A stretch of DNA of 50,642 nucleotides from Paracoccaceae bacterium (GTDB taxonomy: Bacteria; Pseudomonadota; Alphaproteobacteria; Rhodobacterales; Rhodobacteraceae), in NCBI GenBank assembly GCA_024304855.1, contig JAMWZG010000003.1:259-50900 (forward strand). The letters run 5' to 3'. Position numbers and translations under genes: made by a program. Under the pieces are notes generated by a model. It worked only from the letters and a program-made list of their open reading frames with translations. It searched no databases and was not told the DNA's origin. This document shows positions 35,227 to 44,138 of the stretch, one piece after another (position 1 is the first letter of the stretch; the number at the start of each line of letters is the position of its first letter).

Positions 35227-38200
35227 ATGCCTTTTCTCAGCTTCTTGCGTCCGAGAGCCGAAGACAAGCCGCCCCTATTGGAGCGGTGTCTTTCGGTCGA
35301 TCTGGAAGTTGATCCCAAGAAAGCCGCGATCTTCGACATAGCCGCCGTTCGCTATGGTTCCGGCCCGGCCGTCGTGTCTGGCAAAGGAAGGCTCCAGCAA
35401 TCGCTCGACAAGCTGGAAGCAGCCCTGAAGACGACAAGCTTCGTAATTGGCCATAATATCTTGCGCCATGACATCGAGCACCTACTGGCTGCGCGGCCAA
35501 GGCTCCGCGACAGAATGATGGCACCTATTGATACGCTTTGGCTGAACCCTTTGGCCTTTCCGCGCAATCCCTACCATCACTTGGTCAAGCATTATCACGA
35601 CGGGCGCTTGAATGCGGGACATGTGAACGACCCCGAGCTTGATGCCCGTTTAGTATTCGAGGTTTTGGACAATCAGATTGAGGCGCTGAAGAGGCAGTCT
35701 CCTGATCTGCTTCTGGCTTGGCATCACCTTGTCACGCGAACAGATCGCTCCGATGGTTTTGATGCGGTGTTTCAGTATATCCGCAACGCAGACGCGCCGG
35801 ACCAAGGCACAGCACTTGCCGCGATCGGGAGGCTCCTAGGGGGTCAGGCGTGCGGCGCACAGATCGGTCCTGCGTTAAATACGCTGAAGGATGCGCAGAT
35901 GGCATGGCCGATGGCCTATGCCTTGGCATGGATCTCGGTCTCCGGCGGGGAATCTGTCATGTCTCCTTGGGTTAGAGCCTCCTTTCCACAGGCGGCGCTG
36001 ATCGTTCGGCAGTTGCGCGACACTGACTGCGGCAAGCCCTCTTGCGCCTGGTGCGCCACGATGAACGATCCTAAAGGAGCGCTTCAGAAGTGGTTCGGCT
36101 TCCCTGCCTTTCGTCCCGAACCCACCGATGCTGAAGGTCGGCCGCTGCAAGAGGTCATCGTCGCAAGGGCGATGGCACATTCCCATGTCCTTGGCATCTT
36201 GCCGACTGGCACAGGCAAGTCGGTCTGCTATCAGGTTCCTGCATTGAGCCTTTACGACAAGACTGGCGCGCTTACGGTGGTTATTTCGCCGCTCGTCGCC
36301 CTGATGGCCGATCAGGTCCAGGGGATGGAGCGCACCGGGATTTCCTCAGCGGTGACAATCAACGGCATGCTATCGATGCCTGAGCGGCAAGACGCGCTGG
36401 ACCGCGTCAGGCTCGGTCAGGCGTCGATCTTGCTGATATCCCCCGAGCAATTGCGCTCGGTCTCGGTGCGTTCGGTCCTGCAGCAGCGTGAGGTGGGGTT
36501 CTGGGTACTGGACGAGGCGCATTGCGTTTCGAAATGGGGCCACGATTTCCGGCCCGATTACCGCTATATCGGTCGCTTTATCCGCGAATTCTCGGGTGAC
36601 GCGCCGCCGGCCCCGGTCCTGTGCCTGACGGCCACGGCCAAGCCTGAGGTTGTGCGCGACATCATCGACCATTTCCAACAGAAGCTCGGCATCGAACTGG
36701 GGCTGTTCGACGGTGGCACGTCGCGGACGAACTTGACCTTTTCGGTGATAGCAACGCGGAAAGAGAGCAAACTCGGAGATATCCTGACGGCTATACAGGA
36801 GCGCTTGCCCGAGGGCCGCTCCGGCGCTGTCGTCTATTGCGCCACGCGGAAAGAGACCGAACGGGTCGCGACATTCCTCAAAGGCCAGGGCTCGGCTGCC
36901 GCCCATTTTCATGCAGGGCTGACCGTTGATGATAAGCGGTTTGTGCAGGAAGCCTTCCGCGTCGGCCACTTGCGGGTGATTGCGGCTACGAATGCTTTTG
37001 GTATGGGAATAGACAAGCCCGACATTCGGTTGGTTATCCATGCCGATATTCCGGGGTCGCTGGAAAACTACCTGCAAGAGGCGGGACGGGCAGGACGCGA
37101 CAGGATGCCTGCGGATTGCGTGTTGTTGTATCACTCTGACGACGTTGAGCGGCAGTTTACCCTCACCGCCCGGTCGCGCCTCGAGCGGCACGAGATTGGC
37201 GCAATTCTTAAGGCGCTGCGCCGGATCGATGAGCAGGGCCGGAATGGTGGCAAAGTGGTCGCGACCACGGGAGAAATTGTGCGCGAAGAGAAGGATCGCG
37301 ACTTTCTCCGCGACAGCGCAACGGATGACACGCGAGTCAAAACGGCGGTGTCTTGGCTGGAAGAGGCAACCCTTGTCTCGCGCGAAGAGAACAGGGTGCA
37401 GGTTTTTCCTTCTTCACTGATGGTGCGCACGCTGGACGAGGCTGCTGCGCGGCTCGAACAGACGCAAGTCACAGCCGCTCGGCGCAAGCAGCTTCTGGAC
37501 ATCGTACGCCATCTGATGAACACGCCCGCCGATCAGGGTATTTCGACCGACGAACTAACCGGCATTGCAGGCCTCACCCATCGCGGGCTTTCCAAGGCTA
37601 TGGCAGACCTTGAGACTTTGGGCTTGGCCAAGAATGATATTGCTATCACAGTCCAAGTCCATGTCGGGATCGAGAACGCGTCGCGCCAACGGTTCGCTGC
37701 GGTGCGGTCTCTGGAAGGCGCGCTGGTAGACACGATGCGAGAGTTGGCGCCTGAAGCCGACAGCGGTGGTGGTGGCCAGCTTGATCTTACAGTTGCCAGC
37801 CAGAAACTGAGGGAGATGGGCAATGCTGGCGCAGGCCCCCATATTCTCGAACGGCTTTTGCGAAGTATTGAGCGGGATGGGCGTGATGAAGATGGCGGCC
37901 AAGGCAATATCAGACTGAGAAAGCTTTCTTCCAAAACTCTTGAGATCGTCCTGCAGCGCTCGTGGAGGACACTGGACCAGACAGCTTCTTTGCGCTGGGC
38001 CGCTGCCGAAAGGCTCCTCGAGTTCCTGATCGCGAAGGTGCCGACCGGCACGAGGGGCAAGGACATCCAAGTCGAAACGACCATTGGGGACCTTCTGGCC
38101 GAGCTGAACGGTGATGCGGTTATCAAGACCTCGGGCGTAAAGGACATTACCAAACTGATGGAGCGCGCGCTCCTTTGGCTGCACGAACAGCAGGTGCTGA

Positions 38201-40356
38201 CACTTGGCAAGGGGCTCACAGTTTTTCGCTCTGCCATGACAATTCACCTGAATCCTGAGCGCGCACCTTTCTCAGCCAAGGATTTCCTGCCGCTACAGGA
38301 GCACTACCGCGAGCAAACCTTGCAGACCCATGTCATGGCAGCCTATGCCGAGAAGGGGCTGGAGCGGATCGACGAGGCGCAAAGTCTCTCGCAGGACTAC
38401 TTTACGCTGGACCAAGATCGCTTCCTGCGCCGCTGGATGCCCGGGCGCGGTGTCGAGATCCGCCGCCAAACTACGGGGCGGGCCTGGAAGCAGATCGTAG
38501 AGGACCTCGGCAACCCCACTCAGCAGGACATCGTGGCGGATGATCGAGAGGAGACCAACGTCCTTGTGCTGGCCGGCCCCGGATCGGGTAAAACAAGAGT
38601 ATTGGTCCACCGCATCGCCTATCTTCTGCGTGTCCGACGCGAGAACCCGCGACGCATCCTCGTTCTGACCTACAACCGCCATGCCGCAGCCGAAATTCGT
38701 GCCCGCCTGCGCTCTCTCGTAGGTGAGGATGCCGCGTGGGTCACCGTTTCGACCTGTCACGCGCTCGCCATGCGACTGGTAGGGGCAAGCTTCGCCGGCG
38801 GTACCACCGAAACCCGCGACTTCGACGCTATTCTGCGTGAAGCAGTGCATATGATCACAGGTGAAGGGCTCAGCCGCGCCGAAGCCGAGGCGCAACGCGA
38901 GGCACTGATCGAAGGCTACCGGTGGATTCTCGTTGACGAATATCAGGATATCGGCCCCGAAGAATATGCTCTGATTGCCGCCGTGGCCGGGCGCTCGCTA
39001 GATGACCCTGACCAGCGCCTCAGCCTCTTTGCTGTGGGGGATGATGACCAGAACATCTATGCCTTCACCGGAGCCTCCATCTCGTTCATTCGTCGCTTCG
39101 AAGAAGATTACCGCGCCAAGCCGAAGTTCCTCACCGAGAACTACCGCTCAACGCGCTTCATCATCGATGCGGCAAATCAGGTGATTGAGCTTGCTCAGGG
39201 GCGAATGAAGGCGGGCCACCCGATTACTGTGGACAAGCTGCGCAGCCTTCATTCTGGCGGCGGGGTAATGGCAACTCACGACCCGGTGGGGAAAGGTCGT
39301 GTGCAATTTCTCGACGTGCCGGGGGATGACATTGCCCAAGGAGTGGCAGCGGTCGACGAACTAGTCCGGATCTCCCGGTTGGATCCGGAGTTCTCTTGGT
39401 CGCGCACGGCCATCATCTCGCGCGACTGGCGGCGGCTCGGGCCAGTGCGGGCTTACGCCGAGAAACTGGGGCTTCAGGTGGAGATGGCCAATGAGAAGCT
39501 ACCAAGCGTCTGGCGCCTTCGCGAGATGCAAAAGCTTGTGGCTGGCCTACGGCTGCGACCTGCGGCGATGCTCACGATTCAGGACATCCTCGACGTCCTG
39601 AACCAGCAGCGGCGAACCCGCTGGGTTGATCTGATTGCCGAAGGCATCGCAGACTTGGCACGTGAACTTGGTACAAAGACGATCCCGGTTCCCGACGCAC
39701 TGGAATGGCTTGCCGAGTGGGCGCAAGATGTCAGGGGTACGCAGCGCGGGCTTCTGTTGCTTACTGCCCACCGATCCAAAGGCCTGGAATTCGATCATGT
39801 AGTGATCCTTAACGGTGGCTGGCAAGCGATCTCGCACGGCGAGGATGGTGAAGCGCCGCGGCGCCTCTTCTACGTCGCCATGACACGCGCTCGCCGGAGC
39901 CTTGCTGTGGTGACCAGCGGGGCCCATGTGTTCGTCCATGCTGACAGCGAAAGCGAGCTTTTGCGCCAAGTCGAGGCACCTCGACCTTCTGATCTTCCCG
40001 AGCCTGACCAATATCAGCTGCCAGATATGAGCTCAGTCGATCTATCCTATGCTGGGCGCCTCGCCGAAACGAGCCAAACACTTGCCGCCATCGCCAAAGC
40101 CGAGATCGACGACCAAGTGACTCTTGAGCTGCGCGAGGGAAAATGGTTGCTCCGGGATGTGCAAGGAAGCGTGCTCGGTCGCATGGCGGGAAGCTGGGCG
40201 CCGCCGCAAGGCACACACCTCGTTTTTGGCAAGATCGGTGCCATTGTCAGGTGGCGCAAGACGGATAATGAGGAAGCTTTTCAGACCTACATTAAGCGAA
40301 GAGAATGGGAAACCATTCTACCTGAGTTTGTTTTCCGCCGAAACAACGGGCATTGA
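35227..40356 (+). CDS. DEDD exonuclease-RecQ-UvrD triple fusion helicase
   Basis: A 1709-aa protein. Residues about 20-160 form a DEDD-type 3'-5' exonuclease domain: SVDLEVDP, IGHNILRHDIEHL and NDPELDARL give the four acidic positions. Residues about 260-680 are a RecQ helicase: Walker A LPTGTGKS near 325, DEAH in LDEAHCVSKWGHDFRPD, and QEAGRAGRDR near 616, preceded by a C-x4-C-x2-C cluster (CGKPSCAWC). Residues about 1090-1600 are an SF1A UvrD/Rep helicase: Walker A AGPGSGKT near 1116, DEYQD near 1236, GDDDQNIYAFTGA and VAMTRARRSL. It joins two 3'-5' helicases of different superfamilies to a nuclease. The ATG at 35227 lacks a clear ribosome site. A role in foreign-DNA destruction or repair is inferred from location. 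Confidence 0.88.
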   Translation: MPFLSFLRPRAEDKPPLLERCLSVDLEVDPKKAAIFDIAAVRYGSGPAVVSGKGRLQQSLDKLEAALKTTSFVIGHNILRHDIEHLLAARPRLRDRMMAPIDTLWLNPLAFPRNPYHHLVKHYHDGRLNAGHVNDPELDARLVFEVLDNQIEALKRQSPDLLLAWHHLVTRTDRSDGFDAVFQYIRNADAPDQGTALAAIGRLLGGQACGAQIGPALNTLKDAQMAWPMAYALAWISVSGGESVMSPWVRASFPQAALIVRQLRDTDCGKPSCAWCATMNDPKGALQKWFGFPAFRPEPTDAEGRPLQEVIVARAMAHSHVLGILPTGTGKSVCYQVPALSLYDKTGALTVVISPLVALMADQVQGMERTGISSAVTINGMLSMPERQDALDRVRLGQASILLISPEQLRSVSVRSVLQQREVGFWVLDEAHCVSKWGHDFRPDYRYIGRFIREFSGDAPPAPVLCLTATAKPEVVRDIIDHFQQKLGIELGLFDGGTSRTNLTFSVIATRKESKLGDILTAIQERLPEGRSGAVVYCATRKETERVATFLKGQGSAAAHFHAGLTVDDKRFVQEAFRVGHLRVIAATNAFGMGIDKPDIRLVIHADIPGSLENYLQEAGRAGRDRMPADCVLLYHSDDVERQFTLTARSRLERHEIGAILKALRRIDEQGRNGGKVVATTGEIVREEKDRDFLRDSATDDTRVKTAVSWLEEATLVSREENRVQVFPSSLMVRTLDEAAARLEQTQVTAARRKQLLDIVRHLMNTPADQGISTDELTGIAGLTHRGLSKAMADLETLGLAKNDIAITVQVHVGIENASRQRFAAVRSLEGALVDTMRELAPEADSGGGGQLDLTVASQKLREMGNAGAGPHILERLLRSIERDGRDEDGGQGNIRLRKLSSKTLEIVLQRSWRTLDQTASLRWAAAERLLEFLIAKVPTGTRGKDIQVETTIGDLLAELNGDAVIKTSGVKDITKLMERALLWLHEQQVLTLGKGLTVFRSAMTIHLNPERAPFSAKDFLPLQEHYREQTLQTHVMAAYAEKGLERIDEAQSLSQDYFTLDQDRFLRRWMPGRGVEIRRQTTGRAWKQIVEDLGNPTQQDIVADDREETNVLVLAGPGSGKTRVLVHRIAYLLRVRRENPRRILVLTYNRHAAAEIRARLRSLVGEDAAWVTVSTCHALAMRLVGASFAGGTTETRDFDAILREAVHMITGEGLSRAEAEAQREALIEGYRWILVDEYQDIGPEEYALIAAVAGRSLDDPDQRLSLFAVGDDDQNIYAFTGASISFIRRFEEDYRAKPKFLTENYRSTRFIIDAANQVIELAQGRMKAGHPITVDKLRSLHSGGGVMATHDPVGKGRVQFLDVPGDDIAQGVAAVDELVRISRLDPEFSWSRTAIISRDWRRLGPVRAYAEKLGLQVEMANEKLPSVWRLREMQKLVAGLRLRPAAMLTIQDILDVLNQQRRTRWVDLIAEGIADLARELGTKTIPVPDALEWLAEWAQDVRGTQRGLLLLTAHRSKGLEFDHVVILNGGWQAISHGEDGEAPRRLFYVAMTRARRSLAVVTSGAHVFVHADSESELLRQVEAPRPSDLPEPDQYQLPDMSSVDLSYAGRLAETSQTLAAIAKAEIDDQVTLELREGKWLLRDVQGSVLGRMAGSWAPPQGTHLVFGKIGAIVRWRKTDNEEAFQTYIKRREWETILPEFVFRRNNGH

Positions 40357-40499
40357 AATTATCGAACATCTAGCGATGCAGAAATTGAACTTCCAAAGTT
40401 TCTTGCTCGACTGGCACGGTTTGGTCCATGTATGCTGGCACCACTTCTGCGATTAGGTCTGATCAACCGCTCCTTCACCAAATCGAGCCTTAGTATTCT

Positions 40500-40650
40500 T
40501 GAACTGTCATGGATATTTCCTCCACCTGCGATTTGAGTCCGGACCATTGAGAGGATGGCGATGAAAAAGGCACGACTAACGGAAGAGCAAATCATTGGCG
40601 TTCTTCAGGAGCATGAGGCAGGCGCGAAGTATGGCGATCTCTGCCGCAAT
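40500..40650 (+). mobile_element. truncated IS3-family element (IS407-type orfA start)
   Basis: From the ATG at 40561 the frame reads MKKARLTEEQIIGVLQEHE, then AGAKYGDLCRN, the unmistakable start of IS407-group OrfA, and breaks after about 30 codons. The preceding 60 bp, beginning TGAACTGTCATGGATATTTCC near 40500, looks like the left end of the element. The rest of orfA, all of orfB and the right end are missing; the convergent nuclease gene ends at 40660, right at the break. Confidence 0.75.
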
Positions 40651-40659
40651 CATTGTCTT

Positions 40660-42015
40660 TCATTCTGCAACGCCCTCCTCCGCATCATCCCTAAGGGCTT
40701 CAACGCTCACGTCCTCTGATAACTGACGGTCGGATTTGATGCGCGGTGCTGCCTTACGCCACTCTGTAAGGTTCTGACCGATTTCTCGGTAGAACAAGGG
40801 AACAATCTCTTCGAGTTCTTTTATGAAATTCACTTGCTGAGCAAATTTTACCCCCAGACGTCGTGCTACAAAGATGTGGAAGGAAATCACTTGAAGATCC
40901 CCTTTATCTTTCTCACAGATACTGGGATCAGCGATCAACTCGGTCAGTCCAAACTGCGTGCTCTCGCTGCGCCCCGGCCAGTTCATTCGAACAAATAGTT
41001 CGTCAGTTTTTGCAGTTTTGATCTGCCTAAGAAGCCAGTTGACCCGCGCTTTTGATGAAACCTTATCCTCTGGCGCCCGGAGGGTCATCCCAACAGCCAC
41101 AGTGCGACGTGCAATGTCTGCCGTTACCTCAACGTGTGCGGCAGCATCGGGAATATCCAATACCGAAGTGAGCTGCCCAGCATCTTTCAAGGTCTGCAGC
41201 TCATCTTTTCGTCTTTCCACGGGATCGACCATATGCTTTCTAGGCAGCCTCTCCCTAACAGTAGTCCCGGTCTGTCGGCTCAGGATCAATGACAAGTCGC
41301 GCGTTTCCTGATGCCATGCATCCACAACAATGATTGCTTCCGGCGACTTAACCGAAATCTTACCACCTGTGGAGATCAACCGGTTAACTTCTGACCACTC
41401 GGGCGGCATCCTGTCAAAGCCTCTCAGGCCTGCGCTTTCGTGAGTGAGAAACCGTCTGAGTTCATTCAGCAGTGTCTTCTGATCTTCGTCTTCTACTTCA
41501 TTTCTGGTCAAAAGAAGATCGACGAGCGTCAGGATGGACATCCAAGAAATGTGAAAAACAGGGACCTTTGATCGACTTTTGCGAACCTCTTCGATCGGAT
41601 GACTCGAGGGCGTCGTCGCAAACTCGTTGGAAATCGTAATCACACAATCGAGACACTGTTCCTTGGCAATTTCCCTATACTTCTCGATCTGCTCAGCTGT
41701 TAAAACAGCGGTCCCGACTTTGGCTTCTATGAGTGCTTTCCACTCCTTTGAGCCATTCTTCATCACGATCAGGCCATCTGGTCGATCCTTGACCTTTACC
41801 TTTTCGTTTTTGAATACAATCTCCGTGAAAGTCTCAATCCTGGTGCGTTTACCAACTCTCTGGCCCATCAACGCCATGAACTCCAAGCCAAACTCATGCA
41901 CCTTAGAAATGCATGCCAACACGATTGAGGTTGTTCGCCCCTCTTTGGAGGTTGTTGCAAGCACTGGAAACAGGCGTGCAATCTCTCCTTGGATCAAATA
42001 ATCAGGCCGTTCCAT
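40660..42015 (-). CDS. PD-(D/E)XK nuclease-like protein
   Basis: 451 aa. The N-terminal 150 residues carry a restriction-type site: RPDGLIV with Asp80, then ALIEAKVG with Glu97 and Lys99, followed by a Gln in EQIEKY. The remaining 300 residues are not recognised; no membrane segments or helicase motifs are seen. GAGGA lies 8 nt before the ATG at 42013-42015. It is probably a nuclease acting on DNA, perhaps a stand-alone restriction or anti-phage protein. It could be the missing endonuclease partner of the methyltransferase at 43044, but it lies on the other strand, 1 kb away. Confidence 0.6.
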   Translation of the reverse strand: MERPDYLIQGEIARLFPVLATTSKEGRTTSIVLACISKVHEFGLEFMALMGQRVGKRTRIETFTEIVFKNEKVKVKDRPDGLIVMKNGSKEWKALIEAKVGTAVLTAEQIEKYREIAKEQCLDCVITISNEFATTPSSHPIEEVRKSRSKVPVFHISWMSILTLVDLLLTRNEVEDEDQKTLLNELRRFLTHESAGLRGFDRMPPEWSEVNRLISTGGKISVKSPEAIIVVDAWHQETRDLSLILSRQTGTTVRERLPRKHMVDPVERRKDELQTLKDAGQLTSVLDIPDAAAHVEVTADIARRTVAVGMTLRAPEDKVSSKARVNWLLRQIKTAKTDELFVRMNWPGRSESTQFGLTELIADPSICEKDKGDLQVISFHIFVARRLGVKFAQQVNFIKELEEIVPLFYREIGQNLTEWRKAAPRIKSDRQLSEDVSVEALRDDAEEGVAE

Positions 42016-42477
42016 TTTTTTCCTCTAATTTTTTATTATACTTCAATAGCTTGGCCCATAGTGAAGAGAGCCCAAATTAGAGCGGACAAAGCTCAAGATT
42101 GCATCTTGCAACGATGTTGCAATCTTTCGAAGAAGCGTGCAACAAAATGATGTGCTATGCCCTCCAAAGGAAGTTCTGACGATGCTGACAGATCGCAATA
42201 CGTCGACCGATCCTGTAAAATTGAAGGTATGGCGTCACTGTGTAGATCCGAGTCAATGATGCGAGTATGGGAAGTTTGAGCTCGAAGTCCCAGTCAAATG
42301 CATTACAAGATGCGAGCTTCGAAGCTTGGCATTCGCGCCGTTTGCGGCCCTTAGCGGTCGGTCAGCGGACAGGGATGCTGCTAGTGCCATTGTCCGAAGC
42401 GGACGCTTGATGGGGGCCGCAGCAATACATGAGTGGATATGGTACGATACGAGACAGAGCTGCTTTTTGCAGGCTTC
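42016..42477. other. gene-free stretch with a dyad
   Basis: No credible gene on either strand. An inverted repeat, AAGATTGCA (42095-42103) and TGCAATCTT (42118-42126), with 14-nt spacer, lies upstream of the minus-strand nuclease gene and contains two further TTGCAA-type hexamers. It may be an operator for that gene. Confidence 0.45.
42095..42126. promoter_or_regulatory. 9-bp inverted repeat upstream of nuclease gene
   Basis: Perfect 9-bp arms, AAGATTGCA and TGCAATCTT, around a 14-nt loop, 80 bp upstream of the nuclease start codon. It could be a regulator site or an RNA hairpin. Confidence 0.4.
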
Positions 42478-42876
42478 TTACTCTCCCTCGCCCCAAAGCT
42501 CGCTTAAGAAGTGCGACGAGACGCACAGGGCGTTCTGGTGCTCCATGACGCCACTACGGTGGGTGAAGTGGAACAACTGCGTCGCGTTCATCGCTTGGCG
42601 CAGCTGCCGCATCTGGCCCCCGAAGTTCAGCGCGCCGATGGCGGCGACGAAATCCTGCTCAATGCGGGCGAGGCGCGGAAGGGATGGGTCATTGTCCTGC
42701 ATCCCCATCCGGAAGGTATGGAAGTCTGTATGTATTCACGCCCTGGGGTCGGTGACGGGGTCGGGTTGCCCTGGCGTCGGACCGTCGACCAGCTGCGTCA
42801 GCGCCCTCACGCCCGCGATCTTCTTCTCGGTCTCGTCCAACCACTCGGCGGGAGACAGCTCTGCGATCATGTTCAT
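42478..42876 (-). pseudogene. small gene split by an in-frame TGA
   Basis: On the minus strand one frame runs from an ATG at 42876 (MNMIAELSPAEWLDETEKK) through 46 codons to a TGA (42736-42738), then continues in the same frame through IHTDFHTFR to a second ATG at 42708 and on to 42478 (LARIEQDFVAAIGALNFGGQ and HQNALCVSSHFLSELWGEGE). Both halves look like parts of one helical protein of about 130 aa. Loss by a single stop is the simplest view; two coupled small genes is an alternative, though the second ATG has no ribosome site. Family not recognised. Confidence 0.45.
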
Positions 42877-43043
42877 AGTGGCCTCCCGCCGCGATAGCAC
42901 GTACCATGAAAATTTCGCGTCCGTTAACAAGTCGGCAAGGGGGTGTAGGGTGGGGCGGCAGAGTTGTCCGCAGCAAAAATTCGTCCGGTGTTGGGGCAAG
43001 ACTCTTGCACTGTGCGCTCTTTCCAATGTTATGATGCAACCGA

Positions 43044-44138
43044 ATGAAAAACAGAGATATTTCTATGGATGAGCCTAGTCCACCAGTCGGAGAAGTAGTT
43101 GATCTGTTCTGCGGTGTTGGTGCCTTGAGCCATGGTTTGATGCGGGCAGGTTTAACTATCAAAGCTGGTTATGATGTCGATCGGAACTGCCAGTACGCAT
43201 ACGAAAAGAACAACGGTGCCACCTTTTACGCCCGCGATGTGGCCAAGCTCACGTCTGAAGAAATTAAGAGCCATTTCAGTGGCAATGTTCCGTCGGTCCT
43301 TGCTGGATGTGCTCCTTGCCAGCCGTTCTCTACTTACAAGCATAGATACGAGGCGGATCCACGGTGGGAGTTAGTAGAAGCATTTGCTCGCTTAGCTGCC
43401 GAAGTTCAATCCGATTTTGTGACAATGGAAAATGTTCCGGCTCTCCTTAAGTATAAAAATGGTAGTGTGTTTGCTGACTTTGTGGCTACATTGAAAGCAG
43501 CAGGCTATAAGCATATACAGTGGACCGTGGTTCGCTGCGAAGAGTTTGGTGTTCCACAGAAAAGGCGTCGCTTGGTTCTAATTGCTTCAAGAGAGCGACT
43601 TCTATCGGATCTTGTCCCTACGCACGACCAGCCGCTGTCAGTTCGAGATGCGATCCAGTCACTTCCACCAATTGAAGCTGGAGAAGCCCATCCGCGCGAT
43701 CCACTGCATGTTGCGGCATCCCTATCCGTGACCAACCTGGAGCGGATCAAGTCTTCAAAGCCTGGTGGTACGTGGCGGGACTGGCCATTCGAACTGCGGG
43801 CCAAATGCCACCAGCGGGACTCTGGAAGCACCTACTCTGGGGTATACGCACGTATGCAGTGGGATGAACCATCCCCGACGATGACAACCCAGTGCTACGG
43901 TTTCGGTAATGGCCGCTTTGGGCACCCCGTGCAGGATCGAGCAATTTCCCTCCGTGAGGCCGCTCTTCTGCAAACCTTCCCTCAGAGCTATTCTTTCCTG
44001 CCACCAGGGCAGAAAATCTCCTTCTCCGAGGTTGGACGTTGGATCGGCAACGCGGTGCCTGTCTCCCTCGCGGAGGCGATCGGTAAGCTGATTTTGTCAA
44101 GTAAACATGGAGATGACCTTGTCGGACGGTGCACCTAA
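43044..44138 (+). CDS. DNA (cytosine-5) methyltransferase
   Basis: A 364-aa C5 methyltransferase with all main motifs: I VVDLFCGVGALSHG (18-31), IV GCAPCQPFS with the catalytic Cys92, VI MENVPAL with Glu129, VIII QKRRRLVLI (172-180), and X GNAVPVSLAEAIG near the C-terminus. The target-recognition region lies about 190-310. A TATGAT box (43030-43035) stands only 9 nt before the ATG, so translation may be leaderless or begin at the second ATG (43065). It overlaps the following ATPase gene by 32 nt. It modifies DNA in what looks like a restriction system. Confidence 0.9.
   Translation: MKNRDISMDEPSPPVGEVVDLFCGVGALSHGLMRAGLTIKAGYDVDRNCQYAYEKNNGATFYARDVAKLTSEEIKSHFSGNVPSVLAGCAPCQPFSTYKHRYEADPRWELVEAFARLAAEVQSDFVTMENVPALLKYKNGSVFADFVATLKAAGYKHIQWTVVRCEEFGVPQKRRRLVLIASRERLLSDLVPTHDQPLSVRDAIQSLPPIEAGEAHPRDPLHVAASLSVTNLERIKSSKPGGTWRDWPFELRAKCHQRDSGSTYSGVYARMQWDEPSPTMTTQCYGFGNGRFGHPVQDRAISLREAALLQTFPQSYSFLPPGQKISFSEVGRWIGNAVPVSLAEAIGKLILSSKHGDDLVGRCT

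Noticed and set aside
36370-38247. Several minus-strand frames of 200-270 codons inside the helicase gene
   Set aside because: They lie fully within the 1709-aa fusion, whose helicase motifs are intact on the plus strand.
42326-43072. Plus-strand frame of 248 codons before the methyltransferase
   Set aside because: Cys/Arg/Ser-rich translation with no motif; the opposite strand holds a more protein-like small gene.
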